Below, piece by piece: positions 1 to 11,415 of a stretch of DNA of 21,757 nt. The stretch is from Paramacrobiotus richtersi. Lineage: Eukaryota; Tardigrada; Eutardigrada; Parachela; Macrobiotidae. The notes under the pieces are model-generated. The model saw only the letters and a list, made by a program, of their open reading frames with translations. It did not search any database and was not told the DNA's origin. Position numbers and translations under genes: made by a program. Where the stretch lies: NCBI GenBank assembly GCA_034698045.1, contig JAQGAU010001059.1, positions 1 to 21,757 on the forward strand, given 5' to 3'. How positions within the stretch are numbered: the first letter of the stretch is position 1; the number at the start of each line of letters is the position of its first letter.

Positions 1-339
1 TTACACGTGAACTTGGTCGAGCTCATCACCTCAATGACATTAAACGCCGCCCACGAGATATCATACCCCAACATCTGCAGATACGTCAACTTCTCAATGG
101 CATTCATCTTCACCGTCATGTTCTCCTGCTTGAGTTCCTGTTTAATCTCGTCCAGACACTGGGCAATGTAGCGGGCCTGGAAAGGGAACGGGTGGAAAAG
201 GGACAATATGGGAAAAACGGGAGTTTTTTGGTCTTACCTCGTTGTCGCGGTTGTTGCGGATGCCCCGGACCATGTCGGTTAGGCTCTTGTCCAGGAGCCG
301 TTCCAGGTTGCCCTTTACTTTACGCAACGCCATGTCCAT
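1..339 (-). CDS. AP3D1: AP-3 complex subunit delta (delta-adaptin), N-terminal part, cut by the window start
   Basis: Large subunit of the AP-3 adaptor, which sorts cargo from endosomes to lysosomes and lysosome-related organelles. Exons: 238-339 and 1-176 (continuing off the window), joined in phase 0 across a 59-nt GT-AG intron (177-237). After the start comes MALRKVKGNLERLLDKSL, then TDMVRGIRNN. Exon 2 carries IKQELKQ, KLTYLQMLGYDISWAAFNVI and EVMSSTKFT, the near-invariant start of the AP-3 delta adaptin domain. Two in-frame ATGs lie close together: 339 (first ATG) and 333 (gives the family-typical MALxxVKG start). Both have good context, and the frame is open further upstream without an ATG. 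About 60 residues are visible of a protein usually over 1,000 long. It diverges from pygopus across about 1.05 kb. Family assignment is firm; the choice of start is not. Confidence 0.93.
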
Positions 340-1394
340 GATTGGGATGTGCAGGCTGGGATCGAGGAGAAGGTCCGTTTTGGGATGAAAACGTGGCCGA
401 AAATGCGGAATGTGGACTGTCTGCAACTATGATCAGCGAATGGATACGATATTCATATTCATGACCTGTAAAAATTGCAAAATAACTCTCAGTTTCTTTG
501 TTTCGAACATGGAAGACGCGATTTCAGATAAAGTGCTTGCACTGGAGAGAAAAAACACTAAAACAGATGTCAGAAATCAGCAAGTACCTGCGATACGATT
601 ATTGGCAGTCAGGAACGCGTGCCAGTCTCACGCTCTTAAAACTTCCGTATCGCAAGATAAAGATTAGATTTCTGTTTTATCTAATAGATTCCCTTCGCTT
701 TAAAACTAGAATCCGACCAGAACTTCCAACATTTTATAATCAGGCGATCCTGGATATTAGAAATTTAGGATTTTCTACGTCAAAAATTCCAATTTTAGTA
801 AGCAGTGACTTTGCACGGGTACAGTGAACGTCTGATAGCGCCAAGTTTCTGCAACTATTTCAACATGTAGTATGTCGTGGATCCACTCTTGGCTGATCTG
901 GTCTATTCCCTGTTGGCGCGAAGCCGTTCTGCATTCCGGACGCGGAAGGTCGACTTTCAAAACTTCTGCTTTGAAATTTCGTCTTCTCATATTTCAAGTA
1001 AAACTGTTTCTTTTGTAATTTTTTTAATTTATTATTTGCTTGCAGCTCCCTTTTTTGTGGTTTTATCGTTTTTAAACCTTTATTGATCATTGTACTTTCT
1101 TGTAATCTTACTGCGTTCGTCTTTATACAGCATTCCTTGAGCACGAACCAGCATCGACGGATGTTTTCATCTGGAAAGAATATGAATCATCGATCTGACG
1201 ATCCATAAACCCTGCATGCTCACCTTATCTTTATCGAACTTTTTGCCAGTTTTTGGTGGAAAATCAATGGCGGCTTTAATTTCTCTACACTCCATATTCG
1301 CCTTTCTCCACTCTGTAGACACAGTTCCCAGTAGCGCTCTGTGATTTGTTGGGAGTGTTTTGGATGGTACTGGGGCTGTTTATTCGAGAACGCG
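340..1394. other. Intergenic region between the divergent AP-3 delta and pygopus genes
   Basis: About 1.05 kb separates the two start codons, so it should hold both promoters and both 5' UTRs. I see no conserved coding segment. Open frames here have neither recognisable protein motifs nor paired splice sites. The stretch 960-1090 is T-rich on the plus strand. No convincing TATA box or other element could be fixed by eye. Confidence 0.6.
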
Positions 1395-3427
1395 ATGGAG
1401 CATCATCATCAGAACATGATGATGATGCACGGGCAGATGCCGCCGCAGATGATGATGCACGGGATGGTGCCCCATCCCCACGGGGCCATGCCCGGGCCCG
1501 ACATGATGCCCACGGGGATGCCCGACAGGAAGGCCCTCCATGAGGCGCCCAGCGCGCCGCCACCCCCTAAAAAGAAGAAGAAATCCACTGCCAAGTATGT
1601 TTGTGACAGTTTTGACGGTGCTATGGAAGTTCGACAATTGAAAATTCATTTTTTGGCATTTTATCAATATTTCTGAATTATTACGGCTGAATATTTCACA
1701 GTTTATCGGCATAATTAATAATAGCACTCATAAATTTAGGATTACGGATAAGATCCGAGTGATAATCAGTGAAAAAATAACCCCTTCCCTCCGAAATTAT
1801 TTATCATTCCTAACTGCATTGAACTTGTTGCACTTTCAAGATTCAGTGTTTTGGTTCTGTTTGGCAGTTCTGTTGAGCCACTTCTCTACGAAACATCATG
1901 GTGTTGAAATTTCCTATGCTTTTAGTTGGCTGATGTCTTGTAGGTTTTTCGCGTTTTTTTTAGCCCAAATTCCAGTAACAGCGAAGGAAAAAGAGGATTT
2001 CATAAAAAGAAGAATAAACATGATCAAATAATTTAATTTTCGTGAATTTGTCTTGAATTTAATTGGATATCGGATTTGAACTCTTCACCGTAATTAGTTT
2101 TCTGTTTACCATTAAATCCTTCATTTTGACTGCATAATCCACCGTTTCTCCTAATTTTACAGATCCCAGCAGCAGAACACCCCCATCCCCCCGCCCCACC
2201 AACTCCCCATGGGCATGTCCCTCCCGGGGCAAATGGACCCCTCCCTCCCACTCTCCCGGGATCCCGGTCCGCCCATCATGGCCCAAAGTCCCTTTGACGA
2301 CTTCCCCGACCAGCGCCACCATCCCCACTACCGCATGGCTATGCAGCCCCCGCCGGGTCAACAGCGCATGCAGTTTACCGCCGCGCCCCCCTACACCCCC
2401 ATGCACCCGCACGGGCCGCATGTCAATGTGCAGCAGCTGCAGCATCAGATGGAGATGCGCAACATGGGACAGCCGCGGATGGGACATCCGGATGCGGCGG
2501 GGAACACCGTGTACCCGGAGGATAAGTGTATGGTGTTTAACTCGCAGAATCCCAATGCGCCGCCCATTTACCCGTGTGGACGGTGTCATAAGGAGGTGCA
2601 TGAGAATGATCAGGTTCGTTCGTGTGGGAATATGTTTTCATTGGAAATTTGATTTTATTATTGTTATTAATAATAATAATAATAATAATATAACACTGCA
2701 GTAGGTGAACCCTTTAGGGACTGTCGGAAATTTTTCGGAATTTTATAAATATTTTTAAATTACTGTACACTGATCTACGTATCACATTCGCTGCATTGTG
2801 ACCGGTACTTAATGTAATTTTGTTATCTGTACGCCATAAACATTCGGTACTGGCTTGTATACTTTGCTGTACAGTGGAAAGAACGCCAGTCCTAAAGAAA
2901 ATTGATGAAGTGTATTAGTGTTAACTGGAAAATTGCAGTTTCCTTTAATCTACCTTTGAAAGATTATTTTAGTAAATTTTTATAATAAAATAAATTTTTA
3001 TACACATTTTTTTTGAAGAATTTTATTTTAACAAATAGACTTTTTAAATAGAATTTTATATATCTATTTACAAAAATTTTCTGGGAATACTTTTTTGTGT
3101 TTAAAGAACCTTGTCTAGACATTATTTTCGGATGAATTAACAATTTTCCTCGTGTACAAGAGAAATTTCATGAACGAAACTGTTTGAAACGAATTAAGTT
3201 GACCTTTCCAGTGCGCATTTTCCGCTACAAATTATTCAAAAACCTTCTTAATCCACTGCTTGTAGGCGGTCCTATGTGAAAGCGGCTGCAACTTTTGGTT
3301 CCACCGTAACTGTGCCGGTCTAACGGAGCCGGCGTGTCGTTACCTGGCCATGGAGCCCTTTGCCGAGTGGGCCTGCGACGGCTGCTGTGTCCGTTCGAAT
3401 GTGCCCTTTGTTAAGGTCCGGCCATGA
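1395..3427 (+). CDS. pygo: Pygopus-family PHD-finger protein (Wnt/beta-catenin nuclear co-activator)
   Basis: Pygopus binds methylated H3K4 through its PHD finger, binds BCL9/Legless with the back of that finger, and helps beta-catenin/TCF transcription in the nucleus. Exons: 1395-1594, 2163-2613 and 3266-3427, total 270 aa, with introns of 568 and 652 nt. Residues 1-50 are His/Met/Pro-rich. A basic run of five lysines (59-63) followed by STAK and, at 109-113, SPFDD correspond to the N-terminal homology domain (nuclear signal plus NPFDD). The middle is Met/Gln/Pro/His-rich. The PHD finger spans about 203-258 with a complete C4HC3 set: C205, C208, C221, C225, H230, C233, C254 and C257. Exon 3 begins in its middle. 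The ATG has a good context (GCGATGG), and the frame upstream has no other ATG. The exon 2 donor GTTCGT is weak but keeps the finger intact. Odd: NPF is replaced by SPF. The finger, its C-terminal position and the NHD together make this call strong. Confidence 0.92.
2666..2691. repeat. TAA trinucleotide microsatellite in pygopus intron 2
   Basis: An uninterrupted run of about eight TAA/ATA units about 50 nt after the exon 2 donor. The rest of this intron (2614-3265) is AT-rich with no other feature I can name. Confidence 0.85.
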
Positions 3428-4362
3428 ATGGATGGATCACCAGTTCTCTCCAGTAGGCCAAAATTCCCACCGACCTGCTCGCCATGACGGAATTGTATAT
3501 AGTGGTTGTTTGTTGTTGTTGAAAATTGCATGCCTTTTATTTTGTTTTAGCGTTTTACAGCCAGATAATTTGTTTGTCGTGGAATAATCGGTTTCCTTGT
3601 TTATAAACAGTTACATTTGATTTCGTGTGGGGTTTTTTTCGTTTATCAGTGCCTGGAATAAAAAATTGTTCAAATACTTCAGGTAATGAATTTTTATGGC
3701 ATATCCGGGAAAAACACCCGTGATATTTATCGCGGTAATTCTTTCGCAATATATATTTATTTATGTTCGGTATTCGCAAATTCACAAAGTGGCATTCGCA
3801 AAGTGGCAAAGAATAGATTTTACGGCCTTTGCCATCCGGTAGTTTGTAATTTTATTTATTACTTTTTGAATCTAGGAAACGTTTGTAATCTTTTTTTTAA
3901 CAAATTTTATGGGTAAAATTGCTTGAAAAATTATTTTCTAAATTATTCTTTTTATGGATAAATTTAGTTAAAAATTATTTTTCAAATTATTATTATTAAA
4001 ATTTGTTAAAAAAACTGAGGTAACAATTCTTTTCGAAACTGCGCTCGAAATTATTATCTACTGAAGTGCCGAACTAACCGCTTTAATCTGGAACATTCTT
4101 TGCCGAAAACCGCCATTTCTTTCAGATTTTTTTGAAATTTCCCAGAAAAAAAGCGATTCCTTATACAATCAACGAGTAAATCACAAACAATACACGTTAA
4201 AGAGATCAAACAGCATTTCTCCCCGCGATCAACAACCGCGGTGGCAAAAACTCTATCGAACAGAAAATACACAGAACACAACGCTAAAGGATAAAATCAC
4301 GTTAATTAAATACAAAGAAACCCATTTGAAAAAGATCACAGGTCAAAAAGCGGCTGACATAT
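3428..4362. other. Convergent 3' region between pygopus and spinster
   Basis: This 935-nt spacer holds the 3' UTRs of two tail-to-tail genes. The pygopus side has AATAAA at 3657. On the minus strand, possible spinster signals are ATTAAA at 4087-4082 and AATAAA copies at 3860-3851. From 3840 to 4020 it is strongly AT-rich. I see no coding exon in it. Confidence 0.55.
3657..3662 (+). promoter_or_regulatory. Candidate polyadenylation signal for pygopus
   Basis: A canonical AATAAA lies 230 nt after the pygopus stop codon and is followed by T-rich sequence. Inferred from position only. Confidence 0.5.
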
Positions 4363-7300
4363 TCACGTACTCCTGGCGGTTGCATTATCCGTACTGAAGG
4401 TACGCTGACTGCTGGACAGGCTGACGGCGTTGGAGACGAATGCGGCTTGACTGATGGCGATGTCCACTTCCCGCTTGTCTTTTTCGATGTACCACGACGT
4501 GACAATGAAGCACAATGCGCCGATCACACAGACGAAGGTTGTGACGTACAGTGCGTCCTAAAATGCAAATCACATCAGCCATTAGATATAAAAATCATTT
4601 AAAATTTTTTACAAAAGTTAATAAATAAAGTACTAACAAAAATAATAATAAAAAAATAGTATATTAATGTGAACGTTATTTTTTTATGCTATTATTTTTA
4701 TCAATAATTTTTTCATAATAAAATATTTCTAAATCAATAATTAATAAAATAATTAAATGGCATATGAAAGCTATGTTATACATTAAAATTAATAACCATA
4801 TAAATTAATCCCTTTTACTTTAAGTTAAACAACAAGCGAAGTGATCCCGGAAACGTAAAACCCAGCAACATACAATAAAATAAAACAAAATGAAATCAAA
4901 ACTGCAGCAACAACTCATCATTAATGAATACGTCAGGTTAACAAAGTTGTTTATTATATTTACCTACAAACTGAATAAACCAGTACAAAAACCAGAAACT
5001 ACGAACAATTTTCAATAAATAAAAGCACAAAATTCACAGCATTTTTCTTCCTAACGACCACAGGAAAATAATCCTCAGGATAATTACCGTCCAAGCAGAT
5101 CGAAAAATCGAGCATCAAGACATGCGCAAGACCCGTTCTCTCACCTGCAAACTATTCCAGTTGTTCCAGTCGGAATCGCCTTCCCACGGGCGCAGTCCTT
5201 TCACAGCATCGGACACCGAACCCACAATGTACGGACTGATCGCGTCGCCCAGTGTATGACTGGCCAGGATCTGGAATGCTTCGGCGGAGGAACGCCGCGG
5301 TGGCAGTACAACATACTGCAAACCACAAGCATTACCGGTAAACAGTCCAAGTCAAATACGTCTGACAGTCTGACTTAGAATAAGTTTAACTCTAATGTGC
5401 GTAGCTTGACTAACAAGTACGATGAAGTTTTAATCAAACTGCGCAGACAGTATTCGTTAGAAAAACCACACCACTCTGCCGTAATACCAACTCGAAAACT
5501 TGTGCATTTTTACGTCAAAATTTGTCTTTTATTCCCTGCCAGTTATTCCAACAGTGGGTTCTAACGAAGACAATGTGAAAGGAAACAAGGCAAGTGCAGT
5601 CTATGCCTGCCGGCTCCGACTGTATACAAGAAATTTCGTAGTACAGTGGCACAACAGGCTCCCTCCGGCACGTTCTAAATCCTGGCTGACAATCCACTTA
5701 AAAAGCAGCATTTGGTAGAATTTCCCTTTTTTCAACTATTTCTCAATTTTCCATGATTGAATACAAACAGGAAACGGACAATTACAACGAACACATGTAA
5801 GCTTCCACATAAAATAATCATAAAAATTCATCAGTCGGAGCTGAACATGAGCACAACCTTAGAAAGTTAATTAAATAAAACTGAAATAACTCCGATGGTT
5901 CACCAAAGTATGCACAGGATCATAAAATGATAGCAGAAAGTGAGAATGAAGTAAACAAACTACGCAGACCAAACGTTCACAATACTCTGTAAATTAAACC
6001 GGAGTTTCTAGGATTTTCTAGTGCTAAATGGGGTTACTTTTATTGTTCATTTGTTGTTTATTTATTTATGGTTTGACTATCGTGAAGCGCAAAAATACGA
6101 TTTTCACCACTTACCAGCACCATATCGGCGACGATGGGCCAGTTGAGACACAGTAGTGTTTCTCCAAAAAACACGAGTGCCTACAAGTACAAACGACATA
6201 CAGCAAGCCAAATTCATTCAAAAAGAGCACTTCCCGCTTACCCATGTCAAACTGGGATGATAGCGCGACGACAGGATACAAAAGTACAAAAAGGGCGCGG
6301 CGCCCAGCATGCCAGCCGCACAGATCAACGGGTCCGCTTGGACGGTGCGACTGCGAAGTTTCTGCGAGGCGAAACTGCCCAATCCCACACCAAGGATCCC
6401 GGCGAAGCAGGTGATGATGCCAAAGGTAAATGACACCCTAATAACATACGAATCGTACCCTAACACTTGAAAGGATGATTTCGCAACTACAGTTTACCAG
6501 TATATCAGCTATTAACAAAAATACAATTATATCAATCCATTAATTTTCATGAATATATAAATTAATTATTAATAATCAATATGATTCATTATTAATTATT
6601 ATTATTAACATTATACCGATTATTAACACCGATCACCAACTGTTCATACACATATACTGGGAAAATCTGGGTAAATTATTATTAACATATTCTATGAAAA
6701 CTTTAACAATTATTAAACAGCAACAAAATTTCCCATTTTATCTAGGATATTCAATACGAGTACACTTGATGAATTATCAACTGCGGATAATTTGATATTA
6801 GGGATCTGGTCAACTCACGATGTCTGGTCGATGGTGTGATCACCCGAGTGCAGCCGCACGGCATACATCATAAACTGCGGCGCCCAGAAGGATAAGGCTC
6901 CGGCCACGAAAGCCACACAGGTAAAACCCAGTGTTGACCAGACGAAACTCCGACTGCAATATCCAACATAACAGTCAGTTAGGTAAGTGCCAGGCATAAC
7001 AATTTCCCTTTCAAAATTTTGTCTTCGTCAGTTATTTACATTTATTTTATAATTCTTTATACACAAGTTACTTACATTATACACGAGTAACGAACTCGAA
7101 AAAAGTTACATTTATATTTCAGTCTATGTATTTGCTGCTTTATTATGTCCAACGCCCTCCAAAAGTTTCGATCTTTGTTCAGTTGGTAATTTCCTCAAAA
7201 ATGTCAGTTTTCCGTAATGTAGACGCTTTCTTTCACATTCGACATTACGCGATTTTTAACACATTTTCGTTTCAGATTTTTTCTAAACCTATTTTGCCGT

Positions 7301-8921
7301 TTAGTTCTTCAGTTTAACTACGATTTTCTAAGATCTTTTTTTGTGGAATTTGAGAGAAAATTCACAGTATTTTTTTAATAACATTTATAATAAAAATAAT
7401 ATCATTAATACTAATTTCCCAAAAAAAGAGACAACTAAATCCTCACTTGGCCACCAGCGAGCGCAGATCCTCCCACCACGACGTCGGCTCAATACTGGTC
7501 CCGCCCTCGGCACTACCCCGGGGCGGATCCTGCAGCAGCACGGCAATCAACACCACCGCCAGAAATCCAAACCCGGGCGTCACCTGCCGGTTCAACAACA
7601 CTCTCTTTTATCGAATAACCGGTTGTAAACATGTTACAGGTATCCTTACCCGCAGCGCCCACCACCACCCGCCGGTCGCTTTCGCCACCGACGAGCCGAT
7701 GATGAAGCCGAGACCACTGCCGACGGGAATGGCAAAGTAGAAGGCGCCCAGCATCCGTGAGCGCATTTGATCGGTGAAGAGGTCGGAGATGATGGTCGGG
7801 GCGATGGTCGAGTAGGAGGCCTCACCGATGCCCACCAGACCGCGGATGACGAAGAATAACCAGTATAGCTACAAAAACATAAATACAGCATTTTTTATGC
7901 ATTTTAGCACAAGTTTATGTAAAATAGTTTAGGCGGATATCGTACACTGGAACACACACACTTCTACATATTTTGGAATGTTGTGAAGATGTCAGAATAA
8001 TATGAAGATATCAGAATTCATGTTGTAAAAAAGCGGAAATCGGTTTGAAGAATCTTTGTTTGGTTTGTAAGTTTGGTTTGTAAAATCTTCATAAAGGATG
8101 GTACAACAACTACTGACGCCCGTACACTACGATTTCACCACCTATTCAAACCAGACAGCAAGCAAGCAAGCTATGCAAGACTGTCGAACAGGAAACGAGC
8201 AGTAATTATAATTTACCGATTTTACTTTCTTGTTCATTAACCAGATTAAATTCCGGTTCATGCATTTCTTAAATTCAATTCTATACATATTTTAACAAAT
8301 TTTAAATATGAATCCCTTTATTCTTTAAAAGCTAAACTGTTAAAAAATGAAAAAATCAGATTTATTCCTTTTCTGTGACCACTAATGACTAATCTAACTT
8401 TTTTGAATGTTTCTACAATTTTAAATATATATTCAGGGTAATGAATTTATAAAATTTACGACTGGAAAAAAGATACTGCAAGAAATTTATAAATATCGAA
8501 TTTCTCAAACTTTTCAATAGCTTTCTCCTCCAGTCCTCCTTACCCCTTGCGGAACAAACGACCCCATCAACGTCGTCAACGACCAGAAGAAAATCCCAAT
8601 ACACATTAAAAACTTCCTCGAATACCGATCCCCCAGATACCCAAACAACGGCGCCAGCAGCATATAACTGACAATAAATATCGTCTGCAGCAATCCCTGC
8701 TGCGCCTTACTCAAATGATAATACTCTTGAATATCATCCAGAACCCCCGCAATGGTAAACCGATCAATATAATTCAATAAATTCACAAAAAACAAAATCC
8801 CCACTCCCATGTAGGCGCGTCGACGCCCGCTGAGGAGCTTACTATTGGACGTGATGTGGGAGACGGTGTCGGAGGTCTCCGAGAGACCCCCGCTGTGATC
8901 CGATCCCATCGGGGTCTCCAT
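4363..8921 (-). CDS. spns1: Spinster homolog (SPNS-type major facilitator transporter)
   Basis: Twelve-TM carrier of the major facilitator superfamily. Family members sit in late endosome/lysosome membranes and export lysophospholipids (SPNS1) or sphingosine-1-phosphate (SPNS2). Eight exons, in coding order: 8544-8921, 7650-7868, 7447-7583, 6819-6953, 6242-6437, 6115-6180, 5145-5315 and 4363-4557. They join in frame to 498 aa, close to the family's usual length. TM1 carries the motif [14 protein letters not shown]. The loop between TM2 and TM3 has the MFS motif A form GDRYSRK (97-103). Exon 2 has [11 protein letters not shown] and [11 protein letters not shown]. Exon 5 has ADPLICA. Exon 6 has [17 protein letters not shown], and exon 7 has SSAEAFQI and [14 protein letters not shown], all family hallmarks. 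Residues 1-35 are a Ser/Thr-rich cytosolic tail. Introns run from 61 to 799 nt, all GT-AG. The ATG context (AACGATGG) is good. SPNS1-like rather than SPNS2-like is a judgement, not proven. Confidence 0.94.
6525..6620. repeat. ATTA/TAAT-rich low-complexity tract in spinster intron 4
   Basis: Intron 4 (6438-6818) contains many short ATTA and TTATTA units. It looks like simple-sequence drift. No terminal repeats or coding content were seen. Confidence 0.5.
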
Positions 8922-9884
8922 CGTTGGAACACGGTTAGGAAGGATGAAAATGTGTTGCCAGTGAGGTGGATGATGGTGATTTTGGACTGTATCGAACCAT
9001 CAAACCACAACAAGAGGGACAATGTGATAAGATTGGTAATCAGTCATTTATCGGTTGGAATGGCAGACAAGTTGAGACAACGGAACAAAGTATCGAAATT
9101 TGGATCATTCATCCTCATCGGGTTAATGTTACACTTGTTATTCGTCAAGAATGATTGGAAAAACACCACAATTTCCAGCACAAACCAACGAAAACGGTTT
9201 TTCAGCGAAATCTTCCTGCTTCGCAGCGATGTCAATCAAACAGTCCAATTCCAGCTGTATAAATGATAACTGGCATTTGAAGCGGAAATAAATATCCAGA
9301 AAACTGTAAACTAGATGAAAACAGTGTTATGATTATGCGTTTCACGATTTTTCTGTCGTTAAAAGTCAGAAATTGCACTGCTGACTGATTATGATAATCT
9401 GATTTTGCAAGGACGGAGTCACAAGTCAAAAATATCATGGCAATGGGCCAACCACTTGTAGCGTGATTGGCAGCTGGGCACATGTACTGATCGCGGTGCG
9501 TGTTGGTTTGTTGATTATTGTGCCCGCCACCAGCCGGGTCATGGCCATGGATTAATTGTACTGATGTTCAATGCAAATACGGTAATAATTGTAAACAACG
9601 GTCAAATCACCGCAAACAACTAAAACAACGCGGAAAGGCCACAGTAAGCGTACAACAACAAGCTTTTATCACCTGACAAAGAACAACATGACTCAAAAAC
9701 TTTCGCTAAAAAATCAACAACATCAAGCACCAAAATTCCAACAAAACAGCAGCTCAAGGAAATAACTCATCGCCTACCAGATTCGGTAACACTGCGCGTT
9801 TATGGCGTGAAAACATCAACAAGATACAAAAAATCCGAAAATTTGACTGATGTACACCAACGTATGCAGCTCATACAACCCAGA
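8922..9884. other. Spacer between the spinster 5' end and the F-box gene 3' end
   Basis: This 963-nt spacer lies between two minus-strand genes in tandem, so it should hold the spinster promoter and 5' UTR and the F-box 3' UTR. Both strands have open frames of up to 136 codons here, but none shows a motif or plausible codon use. No minus-strand AATAAA was found just after the F-box stop. Confidence 0.5.
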
Positions 9885-11415
9885 CTACAAGTACAAACGG
9901 ATCAAGACGTGCATGGTGAGTTTGTTGAAGGTTAGCGGATCCAGCTGCCGTACAGCTGACACATTCACCTCATTGTCCGGACCTTCATGGTGCACAAGCC
10001 GCGGTACTCCATCGTTAAAGCTAAAGAAAAAACCGAGAACATGACGAAAAACTAACTAATAACGAGAGAATATAAATCCACAAATTACCATGCGATAAGA
10101 TTCCCGATTGCCCGCCAGCGGAACTCTGGGGGGTTTTTCCGTATCCAAAAGTTCCACAGCCGCACAACTTGGTGCCGCAGCTGGGGATCCACGTCCGGGC
10201 AGTGCGTATTCAAACCCATAATAAACGCATGATAATGCTCAAATAATGACTTGCTACAGTCCCACTCCAGCCTGGGCAACACAACCGGCAGTTGCTCGCC
10301 GCAATGACACTGCCACCGCTCGTGGATCATATTCGGCATCCGGGGATTCATCAAGTTCATCACCACATTCCCCAGCGCATTGCGTATCGTATAGTTCTCC
10401 AGAATGAGGTGTTGCGTCACCGACACCAAGTTGTGCATGATACGATCATCCGACAACCGCGACGCAGGATTCACCAACCAGTAATACGCCGATCCAGCAA
10501 ACTCCACTTCCACATAGCAATCGTGGAGGATCAAGTAGCGGAGATGGGCATGACTGGTCTGGATAACTCTGGCCACAATACCGAATGTTGCATTATGCGT
10601 TGTTGGGTCGATACCAGGGTCAGGGATGTACAAGAACGCCATATTACCGCTGGGATTGCCCATCAACACCGTCATGTGGCGGAGACGCAGAATCTGGGTG
10701 TTCTTCTGGACATGCAGGCATAGGGTATGCTCCAGGGAAGATTCGGATTGGATGGGCAGTCTGGAGATATCCAGGTCGATGTACTTGGAGAAATTCACGG
10801 CGGAGAGATTGGATCGCCACCACTGGCACACCCTACAAACATACAGCATTTTACCGTGGTTTCGATTCCCACCTTGAGTAACCTTTTATCTAAATTCTTA
10901 ATTCAAAAATCATCAAAAAAAATTATAAAATAAAAATTTTTTTTTGTAGCCAAGTGAAGTCTCTTACTAATAATTTTGGTTGACTTAATGATTAATCGCA
11001 GCGGACGAGCGCAAAACCCAGCACGATATGTCGGTAAGGTTTTGAACTCTGCAGCAATATGTATCGCTGTGTAATCGTGAACTGTCTTGTTCGCAGTTTC
11101 GAAAACCCACATGGCACTCGTGCCAACACCGACGATCAGAACCAGAAGTTTTAATAACCAGAGACCTCCTTTACCAACCCATTGCTCAAGCAACCGACAG
11201 TCGAGAACGCCATTCACTGATGCTTACTGTTAGCAGCGTTCTTACACTGGCATGCTGCATGGCGCATGCCCATTGCATTACCTCTGCATGGCTAGCTGGT
11301 CGTGAACCTCCAGATAACTGCACATCTCGGAGAGGAGTACAGTCGGGAGATCGTATATTCCACATTCACTGTATACGTAGTCAAAGGGTGAACAATCGGT
11401 ATTTACCGAGGACAT
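9885..11415 (-). CDS. F-box domain protein with an unrecognised C-terminal region
   Basis: Probable substrate receptor of an SCF-type ubiquitin ligase. Exons: 11282-11415, 10089-10832 and 9885-10020, joined in phases 2 and 2 to give 337 aa. The F-box is about residues 22-60: YDLPTVLLSEMCSYLEVHDQ, then LAMQRVCQWWRSNL. It fits the LPxxLLxxxxxYLxxxDxLxxxxVCxxW pattern and is split by intron 1 after Met-Gln-Arg. The rest has a mix of Leu/His-rich segments (for example LRLRHMTVL, LRYLILHDC, QHLILENYTI) suggesting irregular leucine-rich repeats, but no clean LRR consensus, so the substrate-binding fold is unknown. The start is the first ATG in frame. The exon 2 frame would stop at once (Trp-stop) if intron 2 were retained. 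The third exon keeps an open frame of 44 codons to TAG with a good acceptor (CTTTAG). The gene lies between ARMC7 and spinster on the same strand; no functional link is evident. Confidence 0.8.

Noticed and set aside
860..1144. Open frames between AP-3 delta and pygopus
   Set aside because: Low-complexity Lys/Gln-rich or Phe/Leu-rich translations typical of AT-rich spacer, with no recognisable protein.
1341..1394. N-terminal extension of pygopus to 1341
   Set aside because: The upstream codon is GTG, not ATG; the first ATG in frame is 1395 with good context.
2059..2601. 180-codon open frame antisense to pygopus exon 2
   Set aside because: It is a shadow of the GC-rich, stop-poor pygopus coding strand; it runs into the intron and has no motif.
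8856..9266. 136-codon plus-strand open frame over the spinster start
   Set aside because: Overlaps the spinster first exon in antisense and continues into its promoter; no motif, no splice partners.
10292..10723. 143-codon plus-strand open frame opposite F-box exon 2
   Set aside because: His/Arg-rich antisense shadow of a real exon whose frame is supported by the F-box and splice phases.
10903..11217. Hydrophobic minus-strand open frame inside F-box intron 1
   Set aside because: It starts at GTG, lies in an intron that must be removed to complete the F-box, and matches no family; chance is the simpler reading.
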